Source: Halomonas sp. 54_146 (GTDB taxonomy: Bacteria > Pseudomonadota > Gammaproteobacteria > Pseudomonadales > Halomonadaceae). From it: a stretch of DNA of 64,000 nucleotides. The notes beneath the pieces are model-generated. The model saw only the letters and a list, made by a program, of their open reading frames with translations, did not search any database and was not told where the DNA came from. This document shows positions 37,839-49,741 of this stretch, piece by piece. The translations under genes and the position numbers were made by a program. The DNA lies in contig NZ_LGEN01000001.1 in NCBI RefSeq assembly GCF_001507855.1, forward strand, positions 62,001 to 126,000, in the 5' to 3' direction. Numbering within the stretch: position 1 is the stretch's first letter; each line of letters begins with the position of its first letter.

Positions 37839-39788
37839 TTAGCGGCGGGCGAGCAGCGCTTGGTCATAGCGCACTTGCTGCTCGTTGTCGCTGAGTAGTG
37901 AAACACCTTCGCTATTGCCACCGTTGGCAAGGCTCTCAAAAATCACCCGATAGCTAAGCACCGCTTGTACGTAGTCGCGGGTTTCGCGGAAAGGGATGCT
38001 TTCCACAAATAAATCAAAGGCCTCTACGCCATCGCCAAGCCATTGATCTACGCGCCCAGGGCCTGCGTTATAAGCAGCGGCCGCAGCAAGGCGGTTGCCT
38101 TGGTAGCGCTGCAATTTATCGCGCAAGTAGGTGCTTCCCAAGCGAATATTGAGCTCTGGGTCGAGCACGCCGTAAGGGCCAGGGTCGCTAATGCCCAGCT
38201 CACGGCTGACCTGGCTGGCGGTACCCGGCATTAATTGCATCAAACCACGTGCGCCTGCAGGTGAGAGCGCGTTGGGGTTATAAGCGCTTTCACGGCGGGT
38301 AATGGCCATCAGCAAGTACGGATCTACACCGGTGAGCCGCCCCCAGTGCTGAAAGCTGTCGTGGTAGGCCTGCGGGAAGCGCCAGTCCAGCGCATCCCAT
38401 AGCTCACCGGCAATGGTGGTCTGCACTAAGCGCGCATGCCACTGCTGCTGAGAAGCGTAGTCGGCCAGTGCCTGCGCCTGCTGGGCAGAACCGCTCTGTA
38501 CCGCGTGTAACCATTCGCTATTGGCGAGCCCATCTTCGCCGATGCGCAGTAAGGCTTCGGTGCGCTGAACGGCAGGAAGTTGGGCAATACGTTGGCGCGA
38601 CGCTTCGTCAAAATGATGGCGTTCAAGATTCAATTGATAAGGCTGGCCAAGCTTTTCTGCCGCCGCAAAGCCGTAAAAGCTGCGATCCGTAGCAGCTTGC
38701 TGATAGCGTGCTTCGGCGGCTGTGTGGTTGCCAAGTTGTGCATTGGCACGCCCCAACCAATACTGCCAACGGCTATTTTCCTGTTGGCTGGCCGGCATTT
38801 CCGCGATCCAGTGGAGCACGTCGTTCCAGCGGCGTTCGGCTAGCGCCCGGCGCACGCGAAGCTCTAGCACGCGCTCGCTGTTAAGCGTGGGTAGTACGCT
38901 ATCCACCCAGTTTAGGGTGCCGGGTATATCGCGGACGAGGGTATAAAAAGCCAGCTCTTCCTCAATGACTGCGCGATCGCTGGGGAGCAGGTTTAAGCGC
39001 GGCGAGATGTCTTGCCATGCAGCAAAGGCGGCCGGCGTATCTTCGCGAGTAAAGCGCTGCATCGCTGCCTGATAAAAGCTCGCCGTTGCCGCACACTCAG
39101 GGCCTAGACAAGCGGGTGCCTGGGTAATGGCACGGCTACGCTGGGTAATGTTGTCTACGGTGTCCAATGCGGTTTGCCACTGACCGCTTAATAGCCCTCC
39201 AAGATAGCTAGAAAGGCGCGTTTCTCCCGCCTGCCAAGCCAGCATTTTGCGCTCCCAAATGGCGGTTGCATCAATAGTGCCGTTGGCACGCAGGCGATCA
39301 AATAGCGGGTCACAGGCGTCAGGTTGCGAATTGCCTACTCGCCATAAATCAAGCCCCGCCGCATTAGCCTGCTGAGGCTGAGAGTCGAGTAGCGCTGCAT
39401 AGTAGTAGCACTGGCGCGCGGTGCCTGCGGGCTCGCCGTCGGCGACTGCGAGCAGGTCATTGTAGCGCCCTGCATAGCCATAGTTGGCAATGGCTTGTCC
39501 GCGTATCCAGCCTGCGAGCGGAGAGTCAGCATATTGGTCAATAAATTGCTGCACCCTGCCAGGGGAAACGTTAGGCAGCTGCCCCCTTAAGCGGTGATAC
39601 TCAACGTAGCCATAAAGCTGATGGTCTTCAATCGAGCGCTCATCCACGCGCTGCCACTGTTGTTCTCTTGCCGCCGCGAGGGCGTCGCGTAGGTCGTTAT
39701 CTGAAGCGGCCCAGGAAAGCGCGGGCAACCCCGTGAGCAATGCTGTACATAGCACACGAGCGGTATGGCGAAATGGTGAAACCAACAT
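37839..39788 (-). CDS. slt: Soluble lytic murein transglycosylase
   Basis: 649 aa. A signal peptide ends near ALSWA (residue 27). A long helical superhelix (U and L domains) precedes the C-terminal SLT domain with catalytic Glu in TRRESAYNPNALSPAGARG and the GLMQLMPGTA motif. It is close to E. coli Slt70 in length. It cleaves glycan strands in the periplasm. Confidence 0.96.
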   Translation of the reverse strand: MLVSPFRHTARVLCTALLTGLPALSWAASDNDLRDALAAAREQQWQRVDERSIEDHQLYGYVEYHRLRGQLPNVSPGRVQQFIDQYADSPLAGWIRGQAIANYGYAGRYNDLLAVADGEPAGTARQCYYYAALLDSQPQQANAAGLDLWRVGNSQPDACDPLFDRLRANGTIDATAIWERKMLAWQAGETRLSSYLGGLLSGQWQTALDTVDNITQRSRAITQAPACLGPECAATASFYQAAMQRFTREDTPAAFAAWQDISPRLNLLPSDRAVIEEELAFYTLVRDIPGTLNWVDSVLPTLNSERVLELRVRRALAERRWNDVLHWIAEMPASQQENSRWQYWLGRANAQLGNHTAAEARYQQAATDRSFYGFAAAEKLGQPYQLNLERHHFDEASRQRIAQLPAVQRTEALLRIGEDGLANSEWLHAVQSGSAQQAQALADYASQQQWHARLVQTTIAGELWDALDWRFPQAYHDSFQHWGRLTGVDPYLLMAITRRESAYNPNALSPAGARGLMQLMPGTASQVSRELGISDPGPYGVLDPELNIRLGSTYLRDKLQRYQGNRLAAAAAYNAGPGRVDQWLGDGVEAFDLFVESIPFRETRDYVQAVLSYRVIFESLANGGNSEGVSLLSDNEQQVRYDQALLARR

Positions 39789-39952
39789 GGTGCTACCTCT
39801 CTTATATCAATACATCAATGCATCAATGTAGCGCTGTTTTGATCGGGGGGTTAAGGCCTAAGGAGGCGCTAAGCAACCGCTAGAATGGCGTTAAATGAAC
39901 CAATGCTAGCAGCCATGATCTGACAGCCCAGACACTGGAGGATTTTACTACG

Positions 39953-40285
39953 ATGGCCCCATTATCCACTTGGTGGTTCTTGCGTCGACTCAAATCACGC
40001 GTTTGGGCAACAAAACGTATCGTGCGTGCGCTAAAACTTTTTCTGCCGATGACCCGTGATGTCATACGTGGTGATTTTCGGCCTATTCCCTGGTCAGCTT
40101 TCGGCATGATGGCCTTGGCGCTGGGTTATTTAGTCATGCCCTTTGATCTGATCCCCGATTTTCTGATGCTGATCGGCGTGGTGGACGACGTGCTGATTGT
40201 TGGCTGGCTGCTTAACCGTATCGATCAGCGCTTAGAAGACTATCGCGCCTGGAAGTATAATGACCCCGATCTGACGCCTTCTTAG
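39953..40285 (+). CDS. DUF1232 (YkvA-like) small membrane protein
   Basis: 110 aa. The DUF1232 core LGYLVMPFDLIPDFLMLIGVVDDVLIVGWLL is clear, with one or two hydrophobic segments and a basic N-terminus. Function is unknown. GGAGG lies 14 nt upstream of ATG 39953. Confidence 0.88.
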   Translation: MAPLSTWWFLRRLKSRVWATKRIVRALKLFLPMTRDVIRGDFRPIPWSAFGMMALALGYLVMPFDLIPDFLMLIGVVDDVLIVGWLLNRIDQRLEDYRAWKYNDPDLTPS

Positions 40286-40295
40286 CATTCACGTG

Positions 40296-40323
40296 CTTGA
40301 AAAATCGCTGCTTAGCCCCATAT
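40296..40323 (+). promoter_or_regulatory. Sigma-32 type heat-shock promoter for htpG
   Basis: CTTGAAA (40296-40302), a 13-bp spacer and CCCCATAT (40316-40323) match the sigma-32 consensus closely. It lies 77 bp upstream of the htpG start. Confidence 0.85.
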
Positions 40324-40400
40324 CAGAGCCACGAAAACATTTTTCCTCCCTGCCTTATGCGGGGAGATATGACTCAACGTGATCCATAAGGGCTAAGCGC

Positions 40401-42305
40401 ATGACTACTGCTACCCATGAAGAAACTCTTGGCTTTCAAACGGAAGTTAAGCAGCTGCTGAATTTGATGATTCACTCCCTGTACTCTAACCGGGAGATAT
40501 TCCTACGCGAACTTATCTCGAATTCAGCCGATGCCTGCGACAAGCTGCGCTACGCGGCACTTGATAACGATGCGCTGTATGAAGGCGACAGCGAACTGCG
40601 TATCGAAATCGAGCACGACCAAGATGCTAACACCATTATCCTACGTGATAACGGCATTGGCATGAATCGTGAAGACGTGATTGCCAACCTGGGCACCATT
40701 GCGCGCTCGGGCACTGCCGAGTTCCTCAAGCAGCTTTCCGGCGAGCAGCAAAAAGATGCCAAGCTGATCGGCCAGTTCGGCGTAGGCTTCTACTCCGGCT
40801 TTATCGTCGCTGATGAAATTACGGTACGCACGCGCAAAGCGGGCACGCAAGCGTCTGAAGGCGTTGAGTGGCGCTCAAAAGGGGAAGGCGAATTCACCGT
40901 TGCCGATATTGAACTTGCCCAGCACGGCACGGAAATCACCCTGCACTTGAAAGAAGACGCCAAAGAGTTTGCCGACGACTACCGCCTGCAGAGCTTAGTG
41001 CGTAAGTACTCAGACCATATCGAAGTGCCCGTGCGCATGCCGAAAACCGAAACGGCAAAAGACGACGAAGGCAACGAGATAGAAGGTAGTGAAGTGACTA
41101 CCTGGGAAACCGTTAACGAAGCCACCGCCCTATGGGCGCGCCCGAAGAGCGATGTTTCCGAAGACGAATACAAAGCGTTTTATAAGCACGTTGCTCATGA
41201 TTTTTCTGACCCGCTCACCTGGAGCCACAACAAGGTAGAGGGCAAACTTGAGTACACCAGCCTGCTTTATGTGCCGGGTCGTGCGCCGTTTGATATGTTT
41301 GACCGTGACGGCGCTCGCGGCGTTAAGCTCTACGTTCAGCGGGTCTTTATCATGGACGACGCCGAACAGTTCTTGCCGTTCTACCTGCGGTTTATTAAAG
41401 GGGTGTTGGATACCCGCGAACTGTCGCTGAACGTATCCCGCGAACTGCTCCAGCAGGACCCTAACGTCGACAAGATTAAAGCAGCGCTTACTAAGCGCGG
41501 CTTGGACATGCTGAAAAAACTGGCCAAGGATAAAGAGCAGTACCAAACCTTCTGGAATACCTTTGGCAGCGTATTGAAAGAAGGGCCGGGCGAAGATGCT
41601 GCTAACCGTGAAAAAATCGCCGGCTTGCTGCGTTTTGCCTCGACCCATACCGATACGGCTACCCAAGAGCACTCGCTGGCAGAGTACGTTGAGCGCATGA
41701 AGGAAGGCCAGCAGAAGATTTACTACGTCGTGGCCGACAGCTTCAATGCGGCGAAGAACAGCCCGCACCTGGAGATCTTCCGCAAAAAAGGTATCGAAGT
41801 GCTGCTGCTGTCTGACCGTATTGATGACTGGCTGATGAGTCATCTAAACGAGTTCGACGGTAAAACCTTCGCCGATGTAGCGAAAGGGGAACTTGACCTC
41901 GGTGACGTAGAAAACGAAGAGGAAAAGAAAGCCCAGGAAGAAACCGCCAAAGCTAAAGAGGACTTGGTTAAGCGTGTTAAAGAAGCGCTGGGTGATGGGG
42001 TGCAAGAAGTAAAAGTGACCCACCGCCTTACTGATTCGCCGGCTTGCGTCGTGTTGCCCGAGCACGAGATGGGCTACCAGATGCGCCGCATTATGGAAGC
42101 CGCTGGGCAGCCGCTGCCTGAAGTAAAGCCGATTCTTGAGCTTAACCCCAATCATGCTCTGGTCGCGCGCTTGGAAGGTGCTGAAGGCGATCTCTTTGCT
42201 CAGCTGGCCCATATCTTACTGGATCAAGCTATTATCGCTGAAGGCGGGCATCTGGATGATCCGGCTGCCTACGTGAAGCGTCTGAATAGTGTACTGACGG
42301 CTTAA
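40401..42305 (+). CDS. htpG: Chaperone HtpG (Hsp90)
   Basis: 634 aa. The GHKL ATPase N-domain has [23 protein letters not shown] and GQFGVGFYS. The middle domain has RGVVDT-like [18 protein letters not shown] with the catalytic Arg, followed by a C-terminal dimerisation domain. An extra acidic [15 protein letters not shown] insert occurs near 220. The start is ATG 40401, with a heat-shock promoter upstream and a terminator downstream. Confidence 0.99.
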   Translation: MTTATHEETLGFQTEVKQLLNLMIHSLYSNREIFLRELISNSADACDKLRYAALDNDALYEGDSELRIEIEHDQDANTIILRDNGIGMNREDVIANLGTIARSGTAEFLKQLSGEQQKDAKLIGQFGVGFYSGFIVADEITVRTRKAGTQASEGVEWRSKGEGEFTVADIELAQHGTEITLHLKEDAKEFADDYRLQSLVRKYSDHIEVPVRMPKTETAKDDEGNEIEGSEVTTWETVNEATALWARPKSDVSEDEYKAFYKHVAHDFSDPLTWSHNKVEGKLEYTSLLYVPGRAPFDMFDRDGARGVKLYVQRVFIMDDAEQFLPFYLRFIKGVLDTRELSLNVSRELLQQDPNVDKIKAALTKRGLDMLKKLAKDKEQYQTFWNTFGSVLKEGPGEDAANREKIAGLLRFASTHTDTATQEHSLAEYVERMKEGQQKIYYVVADSFNAAKNSPHLEIFRKKGIEVLLLSDRIDDWLMSHLNEFDGKTFADVAKGELDLGDVENEEEKKAQEETAKAKEDLVKRVKEALGDGVQEVKVTHRLTDSPACVVLPEHEMGYQMRRIMEAAGQPLPEVKPILELNPNHALVARLEGAEGDLFAQLAHILLDQAIIAEGGHLDDPAAYVKRLNSVLTA

Positions 42306-42325
42306 CAGAACACGCTACGCTAATG

Positions 42326-42361
42326 ACGGCCCGCTTGGTTACCCCAGCGGGCCGTCTATTT
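42326..42361 (+). terminator. Terminator after htpG
   Basis: Ten-bp stem ACGGCCCGCT / AGCGGGCCGT with a TGG/CCC extension into the loop, followed by CTATTTT. Confidence 0.85.
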
Positions 42362-42434
42362 TGGGGCGGTATTTGAGACGGTATTTGGTACAGTAGGGAT
42401 ATACGTTCGGTAAGACTGACTAGGACACATCATC

Positions 42435-43586
42435 ATGGCTGAGCAGCACACCAACGTCGCGGCATCCACTAATGTCGCGGCACCTATTAACGGCGCGCCA
42501 CCAGCCAACGTCGCGGTGCTGGGTGGCGGCAGCTTCGGCACGGCGCTGGCGAGTATTGCCGCCGATAACGGCGCACGCGTTCGCCAGTGGATGCGTGATG
42601 AAACGCTGGTCACGCAAATTAACCAAGAACATCGCAACGGGCGCTATTTGCCCCACTACGCCATCAATCCCGCCGTGCAAGCCTCCACTGATCTGCAAGC
42701 CGTGTTGGAAGGCGCGGAACTCGTGCTGATTGCGATCCCCTCAAAGGCCTTTCGCAGCGTGGTGCAGGCGGCGAAGGTGTGGCTTCTGCCAGAGCAGATA
42801 CTGGTCAGTACCACCAAAGGCATTGAGCAAGATAGTTTTTTGCTAATGAGCCAAGTGCTAGAGCAGGAAACAGGCTTTAGCCATATTGGGGTAATTGCTG
42901 GCCCCAATCTGGCCTCTGAAATTGCCGATAAGCAGTTAACCGCGACCGTGATTGCCAGCGCCGACCCGCTAACGCGCACCCGCGTTCAGCAAGTATTAGG
43001 CTGCCGTTACTTTCGTGTCTACGCCAGTGATGACCGCGACGGTGTCGAGCTTGCGGGCGCCTTGAAAAATATTTATGCGATTGCCGCCGGTATGGCGGCG
43101 GCGCTGGGCATGGGCGAAAACACCCGCAGCATGCTGATGACCCGCGCCTTGGCAGAAATGAGCCGCTTTGCTGTCTCTCAAGGGGCTAACCCGATGACGT
43201 TTTTGGGTTTGGCGGGGGTGGGGGATTTAATCGTTACCTGTTCCTCTAACCTGTCACGCAACTACCGGGTGGGTTACGCGATGGGGGAGGGGCGCTCGCT
43301 GGAAGAGGCGGTTGATGCCCTTGGTCAGGTTGCCGAAGGCGTCAATACCGTGAAGACGGTTTGCGCCAAAGCCAGTGAAATGGGCGTTTATATGCCGCTG
43401 GCGGAAGGTCTTAAACATGTGTTGTTTGACGGCGTGCCGGCCCAGGAGATGGCGCGAACCTTGATGATGGGCGAGCAGAGTAGCGATGTAGAGTTTACCT
43501 TGCCCCGTGAAGCCGTACAGCAGGCCCATCGAGACCAATTTCCTCACAGCCAAGCCTCTAAGGACAATGGAGGCAGCAATGCCTGA
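42435..43586 (+). CDS. gpsA: Glycerol-3-phosphate dehydrogenase [NAD(P)+]
   Basis: 383 aa, longer than the usual 330-340. It reduces dihydroxyacetone phosphate for phospholipid synthesis. The Rossmann motif is [11 protein letters not shown] (about 29-39); the catalytic Lys is in [12 protein letters not shown]. The N-terminal extension (residues 7-24) consists of decayed copies of the first beta strand NVAVLG, from an 18-bp repeat. A polar tail of about 20 residues is added at the C-terminus. It overlaps sixA by 8 bp. Confidence 0.97.
   Translation: MAEQHTNVAASTNVAAPINGAPPANVAVLGGGSFGTALASIAADNGARVRQWMRDETLVTQINQEHRNGRYLPHYAINPAVQASTDLQAVLEGAELVLIAIPSKAFRSVVQAAKVWLLPEQILVSTTKGIEQDSFLLMSQVLEQETGFSHIGVIAGPNLASEIADKQLTATVIASADPLTRTRVQQVLGCRYFRVYASDDRDGVELAGALKNIYAIAAGMAAALGMGENTRSMLMTRALAEMSRFAVSQGANPMTFLGLAGVGDLIVTCSSNLSRNYRVGYAMGEGRSLEEAVDALGQVAEGVNTVKTVCAKASEMGVYMPLAEGLKHVLFDGVPAQEMARTLMMGEQSSDVEFTLPREAVQQAHRDQFPHSQASKDNGGSNA
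42453..42524. repeat. 18-bp tandem repeat, four copies, in gpsA 5' end
   Basis: Copies at 42453-42470, 42471-42488, 42489-42506 and 42507-42524, each starting aacgtcgcgg or a close variant. The last copy is the genuine first beta strand of the Rossmann fold; the first three give [12 protein letters not shown] and NGAPPA. Confidence 0.85.
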
Positions 43587-44058
43587 TGTGCTGATTATGC
43601 GCCACGGCGAGGCTGCGCCGGGGTTTCCCGACCATGCGCGCCGGTTAACGCCTAATGGTGAGCGGGAAGCGGAAAAAATGGCGCGCTGGCTATCACAGCG
43701 TGTGGCGGCGGGCGAGCTGTTGGCACCGAGGATCTATGCCAGCCCCTTTGTGCGGGCGCAGAAAACCGCGCAAACGCTATGTGATGCGCTGGGAACGTCG
43801 CTTGAAACGCTGGATTTTATTACCCCAGATGACTCGCCTCACGCGGTAAGCGACTGGTTGCTTGAGCAGCCTGACGGTGCGCCAATTATGCTGGTCAGCC
43901 ATATGCCGTTGGTGGGAGATGTAACGGGGCTGTTGGTAGAAGGCAGCCCTGCCCAGGGCATTGGCTTCCCTACCGCCGCCATTGCTGAGCTTGAGGCTGA
44001 AATATGGGCAGCAGGCTGCGCGCAGCTGAAGCGCTTTACCCAGCCCAGCCAGCTTTGA
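43579..44058 (+). CDS. sixA: Phosphohistidine phosphatase SixA
   Basis: 159 aa, histidine phosphatase family. The N-terminal RHGEA holds the catalytic His; SHMPLVGD carries the second. E. coli SixA removes phosphate from histidine phosphotransfer domains, including NPr of PTS-Ntr, so the npr gene at 59773 is a possible partner. ATG 43579 has GGAGG upstream; it overlaps the gpsA end. Confidence 0.94.
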   Translation: MPDVLIMRHGEAAPGFPDHARRLTPNGEREAEKMARWLSQRVAAGELLAPRIYASPFVRAQKTAQTLCDALGTSLETLDFITPDDSPHAVSDWLLEQPDGAPIMLVSHMPLVGDVTGLLVEGSPAQGIGFPTAAIAELEAEIWAAGCAQLKRFTQPSQL

Positions 44059-44071
44059 TGGTCATAAAGGC

Positions 44072-44099
44072 TAAAAAAGCGGCTGCCGAGGCAGCCGCT
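44072..44099 (-). terminator. Terminator of the gatCAB transcript
   Basis: On the minus strand, AGCGGCTGCC-tc-GGCAGCCGCT is followed by T6 (44078-44073). It lies 175 bp beyond gatB, past the structured repeat. Confidence 0.85.
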
Positions 44100-44132
44100 A
44101 CAGGTGTTTAGCAATTCCGTTACTGAGCATCT

Positions 44133-44236
44133 TGAGATCGGAACAACCCTCGGCGGGGGCGCTGTTAACCCATCCATGGGCGCTACTTTCGCCATCCATG
44201 GCGAAAGACCCCCGCTACGGGTTGTTTCCGATCTCA
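44133..44236. repeat. Intergenic structured repeat, copy 2
   Basis: Outer arms (44133-44159 and 44208-44236) pair over about 25 bp with few interruptions. Inside are the CCCATCCATGGG hairpin (44169-44180) and CTTTCGCCAT-cc-ATGGCGAAAG (44187-44208 region). The core GTTAACCCATCCATGGGCGCT matches copy 1 at 4998-5093, while the outer arms are unrelated in sequence but again self-complementary. It sits between convergent sixA and gatB. Confidence 0.85.
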
Positions 44237-44273
44237 TCAGCAAATAATTGACATGGTACCCGTTTGTTTGACG

Positions 44274-45728
44274 TTACAGCAGCGCGTCGAGCTTTTCTTT
44301 TAGCAAGCCGTTCACCTGCTGCGGATTGGCGGTGCCACGTGATGCCTTCATCACTTGGCCAACAAAGTAGCCGATCATTTTGCCGCGCTTTTCCGGCTCT
44401 GAATCGCGGTACTGAGCGACTTGGGCGGGGCTGTCGGCGATCACTTGATCAATCATCGCTTCGATAGCACCGGTGTCGGTCACCTGCTTGAGGCCTTTCG
44501 CCTCAATCACCTCGTCGGCAGACTCACCCTGGCCATTCCATAACGCCTGGAAGACCTCTTTCGCGGCTTTGCCGTTAATGGTGTCGTCCAGCACGCGGCT
44601 GATCAGCTCACCTAGCTGGCGCGCCGAGATCGGGCTATTGGCAATGCTTAAGTTCTCGCGATTAAGCGCACCTGAAAGCTCACCCTGTACCCAGTTGGCC
44701 GCCTGCTTGGCATCGCCGCACACGCTGTGCACAACCTCAAAGAACTCGGCCATATCGCGACTGGCAGAAATAACGTTGGCATCGTAAGCCGACAGCCCCA
44801 GCTCGTTCTGGAAGCGCTCACGCTTGTCGGCAGGCAGTTCAGGCAGTTGGCTACGCAAGTGATCGAGATAGGCTTGATCAAGCACTACCGGCAGCAGGTC
44901 GGGGCAGGGGAAGTAACGGTAGTCGTTGGCTTCCTCCTTGGTGCGCATGCTGCGGGTTTCATCGCGATCAGGATCAAACAGGCGCGTCTCCTGAACCACC
45001 GTGCCGCCGTCTTCGATCAGCTCAATCTGGCGCTCTACCTCAAAGGCGATAGCGCGCTCGACAAAACGGAAGGAGTTAACATTTTTAATCTCTGCACGGG
45101 TACCGAAGGCTTCCTGGCCTTTGGGACGTACTGATACGTTAACGTCGCAACGCATTGAGCCTTCCGCCATATTGCCGTCGGAAATGCCCAGATAGGTAAC
45201 GATGGAGTGAATCGCCTTGAGATACGCCGCGGCCTCTTTGGCGTTGCGCATATCCGGCTCGGAGACGATTTCCAGCAGCGGCGTGCCTGCCCGGTTCAAG
45301 TCGATACCGGTCATGCCGTGAAAATCTTCGTGCAATGACTTGCCGGCATCTTCTTCGAGATGGGCATGGTGAATGCGGATACGCTTGGTACTGCCGTCTT
45401 CCAGGGTAATCTCAACGTCGCCAGGGCCGACGATGGGGTGATACATCTGGCTGGTCTGATAACCCTTGGGCAGGTCAGGGTAGAAGTAGTTTTTACGGTC
45501 AAATATTGATACTTCGGCGATATCCGCATGTACCGCCAGGCCAAACTGCACGGCCATGGCCACGGCTTGCTCATTAAGCACTGGCAACACGCCGGGCAGG
45601 CCTAAATCCACCGCGCAGGCCTGGGTGTTGGGCTCAGCGCCAAACGCCGTTGAGGCACCGGAAAAAATTTTTGAACGCGTTGCGAGCTGAACGTGGACTT
45701 CAAGCCCAATCACGGTTTCCCATTGCAT
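44274..45728 (-). CDS. gatB: Aspartyl/glutamyl-tRNA amidotransferase subunit B
   Basis: 484 aa. It activates and amidates Glu-tRNA(Gln) or Asp-tRNA(Asn) using ammonia from Gat[13 protein letters not shown] at the N-terminus, [14 protein letters not shown] and the C-terminal YqeY-like tRNA-binding tail are present. It overlaps gatA by one base. Confidence 0.99.
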   Translation of the reverse strand: MQWETVIGLEVHVQLATRSKIFSGASTAFGAEPNTQACAVDLGLPGVLPVLNEQAVAMAVQFGLAVHADIAEVSIFDRKNYFYPDLPKGYQTSQMYHPIVGPGDVEITLEDGSTKRIRIHHAHLEEDAGKSLHEDFHGMTGIDLNRAGTPLLEIVSEPDMRNAKEAAAYLKAIHSIVTYLGISDGNMAEGSMRCDVNVSVRPKGQEAFGTRAEIKNVNSFRFVERAIAFEVERQIELIEDGGTVVQETRLFDPDRDETRSMRTKEEANDYRYFPCPDLLPVVLDQAYLDHLRSQLPELPADKRERFQNELGLSAYDANVISASRDMAEFFEVVHSVCGDAKQAANWVQGELSGALNRENLSIANSPISARQLGELISRVLDDTINGKAAKEVFQALWNGQGESADEVIEAKGLKQVTDTGAIEAMIDQVIADSPAQVAQYRDSEPEKRGKMIGYFVGQVMKASRGTANPQQVNGLLKEKLDALL

Positions 45729-47188
45729 TAGGCGTACTCCTCGGCAAAGGCAGGGCGTTGTAGGTGCCAGTCAGTTGCTTGCTGGAATTGGTGAGCGACG
45801 TTAAGCAGCTGCGCTTCGGCAAAGTGGGTGCCTAAAATCTGTAGGCCTACCGGGCGGCCACCGACAAACCCCGCCGGTACGCTGATGCCAGGAATGCCCG
45901 CTAAGTTCACTGCGATGGTATAGATATCCTGCAGATACATCGACACCGGGTCTTTTTTGGCACCCAGGTCAAAGGCCGGCGTGGGCGAGGCAGGGCCCAT
46001 CAGCACGTCAACGTCTTCAAAGGCGTCTAGGAAGTCCTGGCGAATCAAACGGCGCACCTGCTGGGCTTTGGTGTAGTAGGCATCAAAAAAGCCTTCTGAC
46101 AGCGTGTGCGTGCCGATGAGGATGCGGCGTTTTACTTCTTCCCCAAAGCCTTCTGCGCGGGAGCGCTTATAGAGATCAATCAAATCGCTGGGGTTGTCAC
46201 AGCGATGACCGAAACGCACGCCGTCGTAGCGGGACAGGTTAGAAGAGGCTTCCGCAGGGGCGATCACGTAGTAAGCGGGAATAGCGTAGTGCGTATGCGG
46301 CAGGCTGACTTCGCGCACCGTCGCGCCAAGAGATTCATAGACCTTCACCGCTTCGCGGACGGCTTTTTCGACCTCTGGGTCTAAGCCATCGCCAAAATAC
46401 TCGTTGGGCAGGCCGATTTTGAGACCGGATAGCGGGGCATTCAGGCCTTCTGCGTAGTCTGGTACGCCGCGAGCCACACAGGTGGAATCGCGCACGTCGT
46501 GGCCGGCAATCACATTGAGTAGGTGCGCGCAGTCTTCAGCGCTTTTTGCCATAGGGCCGGCCTGATCAAGACTGGAGGCATAGGCGATGATGCCGTAGCG
46601 GGACACGCGACCGTAAGTGGGCTTCAAGCCGGTGATGCCACAAAACGCCGCTGGCTGGCGAATAGAGCCGCCGGTATCAGTACCCATAGCGGCGGGCACC
46701 AAGCCAGCCGCCACCGCAGCGGCACTACCGCCAGAGCTACCGCCGGGCACTGCCGTGAGATCCCAGGGGTTTTTGACCGGGCCGTAAAAGCTATTTTCGT
46801 TGGAGGAGCCCATGGCGAACTCATCCATATTGGTTTTGCCCAGGCTAATGGTGCCCGCGGCGTTAAGCTTTTCAACCACCGTGGCGTTATAGGGGGCGAT
46901 AAAATTATCCAGCATTTTCGAGCCGCAGCTGGTTTTCACATCTTGGGTACAAAAAATGTCTTTCAGCGCTAGGGGAACGCCCGTTAGCAGCCCGCCTTTG
47001 CCAGCCGCACGGGTATTATCAGCGATTTCAGCCTGTTTCAGCGCCTGCTCGGCGGTCACGCTGATAAAACTGTTGAGCTTGCCATCAGCTTTTTCAATGC
47101 GCTGTAAATAATGAGCCGTTAGCTCGCGGCTTGAAAACTCACCGCTTTTCAAGGCGGCAGCGAGTTGCGTTAATGTTTTCTCATACAT
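45728..47188 (-). CDS. gatA: Aspartyl/glutamyl-tRNA amidotransferase subunit A
   Basis: 486 aa, amidase-signature glutaminase. The catalytic Lys lies in PLALKDIF, and the cis-Ser and Ser pair lie in [14 protein letters not shown] and [12 protein letters not shown]. It generates ammonia that is channelled to GatB. It is the middle gene of gatCAB. Confidence 0.99.
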   Translation of the reverse strand: MYEKTLTQLAAALKSGEFSSRELTAHYLQRIEKADGKLNSFISVTAEQALKQAEIADNTRAAGKGGLLTGVPLALKDIFCTQDVKTSCGSKMLDNFIAPYNATVVEKLNAAGTISLGKTNMDEFAMGSSNENSFYGPVKNPWDLTAVPGGSSGGSAAAVAAGLVPAAMGTDTGGSIRQPAAFCGITGLKPTYGRVSRYGIIAYASSLDQAGPMAKSAEDCAHLLNVIAGHDVRDSTCVARGVPDYAEGLNAPLSGLKIGLPNEYFGDGLDPEVEKAVREAVKVYESLGATVREVSLPHTHYAIPAYYVIAPAEASSNLSRYDGVRFGHRCDNPSDLIDLYKRSRAEGFGEEVKRRILIGTHTLSEGFFDAYYTKAQQVRRLIRQDFLDAFEDVDVLMGPASPTPAFDLGAKKDPVSMYLQDIYTIAVNLAGIPGISVPAGFVGGRPVGLQILGTHFAEAQLLNVAHQFQQATDWHLQRPAFAEEYA

Positions 47189-47232
47189 GACCCAGAAGCT
47201 CCGTTCAGGGGCGAAAAAAAGAGGCTTCAGCG

Positions 47233-47520
47233 TTATTCAACGACGCGAGGCACCAGGTACAGGCCATTTTCCACTGCCGGAGCACAGCGCTGGAAAGTGT
47301 CGCGCTGATTGGTTTCCGTTACTTCATCGGCGCGCAGCCGCTGGGTGGCATCTAGCGGGTGGGCAAGCGGCATAACGCCTTCAGTATTAAGGCTTTGCAA
47401 CTGGTCGACCATGTCCAGTATCTGGCTTAGGTCGTCTACAAAGCCGCTGGCTTGGTCATCGCTGACGGCGAGTCGGGCTAGGTGAGCAGCCCGGCGCACA
47501 TGAGATTCTTCAATCGCCAT
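47233..47520 (-). CDS. gatC: Aspartyl/glutamyl-tRNA amidotransferase subunit C
   Basis: 95 aa from ATG 47520 ([17 protein letters not shown]). It is the small belt subunit stabilising GatA-GatB. It diverges from mreB; the 229-bp gap 47521-47749 should hold both promoters, but I could not assign boxes. Confidence 0.97.
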   Translation of the reverse strand: MAIEESHVRRAAHLARLAVSDDQASGFVDDLSQILDMVDQLQSLNTEGVMPLAHPLDATQRLRADEVTETNQRDTFQRCAPAVENGLYLVPRVVE

Positions 47521-47737
47521 GATCGAGATTTCCTCGCAAACGTGATGGAACATATCCCACATTAAGCGGTATACATACCGACATTAAAAAAACGTCTTGT
47601 GTCGCAGACGTGGAAAATAGCCGCAAAAGGTACCACATCTTGACCTTAACGGGCAGTGTTAGCCACGACTCGTGCTTGCTGCCAGGGGGTTGCGGTGATA
47701 CCGTTTGCATCCGCACAGGGTTCCCGGTCTGCACTAG

Positions 47738-48787
<1,050 letters not shown>

Positions 48788-48811
48788 TCTCAGCGGTTAA
48801 TTGCGGGGGGA

Positions 48812-49741
48812 TTGCCTATTAAACCGCTGTTTTCGCACGGGCCACTGCCGGGCTATCGGTTATTTTTTTGTGTGGTGGCTGCCAGTGCTTTGATGTTTGT
48901 CGACCACCATTTCACGCGTATGGAGCAAGTGCGCGCGCAGATGTCGATGGTCGTCGCCCCTATTCAATGGGTGGTTAGTGTACCTAGCGACTTATTGAAT
49001 TGGGGGTCGCTGGCGCTTTCAGACCAACAGGCGTTGGTGGATGAAAACCGCCGGTTGCGCGAGCAAATTCTTACCCTTTCTCATCGTGGCCAACGGCTAG
49101 CTAACTTGACCGCTGAAAATAGCGAGCTGCGTGATTTGCTCAATGCCGCTAATCGGCGCGAAATTCCTTATATTACCGCTGAACTTTTATCGCTGGATAA
49201 CGACCCTTTCAGCCACCAAATGGTGGTGAACCGTGGGCACCGCAACGGTGCTTATGTGGGTCAGCCGGTGATTGATGCATCCGGTTTGGTGGGGCAAATT
49301 ACCGCAGTGTCCGCTTATTCCAGCCGCGTATTGCTACTGGCAGATGCCAGCCATGCGCTGCCGGTTCAGCTCAACCGCAATGGTTTGCGCTTTATCGTTC
49401 AGGGCGCGGGGCGCTACAGCAGTGTTAATGTCATGCACGTGCCGGATACGGCGGATATCCGTGAAGGTGATTTGCTCACCACATCGGGCTTGGCTGGGCG
49501 TTTTCCGCCGGGTTATCCGGTGGCGCGCGTTACCGAGGTTTACTACGACCCTGGCCAGCCTTTTGCGCGTGTAACCGCCGAACCGATGGCACAGCTGCAA
49601 CGCTCGCGTCACTTCTTGCTGCTGTTCCCGCCACCGCGAGAAGATACCGACGAAAATGCCTGGGATGAAACGTTGGATATCTCGGCAGATGCGGTACGCT
49701 CTTCGCTTCAGCTTGCTAGCCCCGATCAAGAGGTGCCCTGA
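48812..49741 (+). CDS. mreC: Rod shape-determining protein MreC
   Basis: 309 aa, TTG start at 48812 with a G-rich site just upstream. One membrane span near residues 15-30, a coiled-coil (about 70-110), then the periplasmic beta-sandwich (VNRGHRNGAYVGQPVI). The C-terminal 35 residues are acidic and variable. Stop overlaps mreD start (TGATG). Confidence 0.96.
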   Translation: MPIKPLFSHGPLPGYRLFFCVVAASALMFVDHHFTRMEQVRAQMSMVVAPIQWVVSVPSDLLNWGSLALSDQQALVDENRRLREQILTLSHRGQRLANLTAENSELRDLLNAANRREIPYITAELLSLDNDPFSHQMVVNRGHRNGAYVGQPVIDASGLVGQITAVSAYSSRVLLLADASHALPVQLNRNGLRFIVQGAGRYSSVNVMHVPDTADIREGDLLTTSGLAGRFPPGYPVARVTEVYYDPGQPFARVTAEPMAQLQRSRHFLLLFPPPREDTDENAWDETLDISADAVRSSLQLASPDQEVP

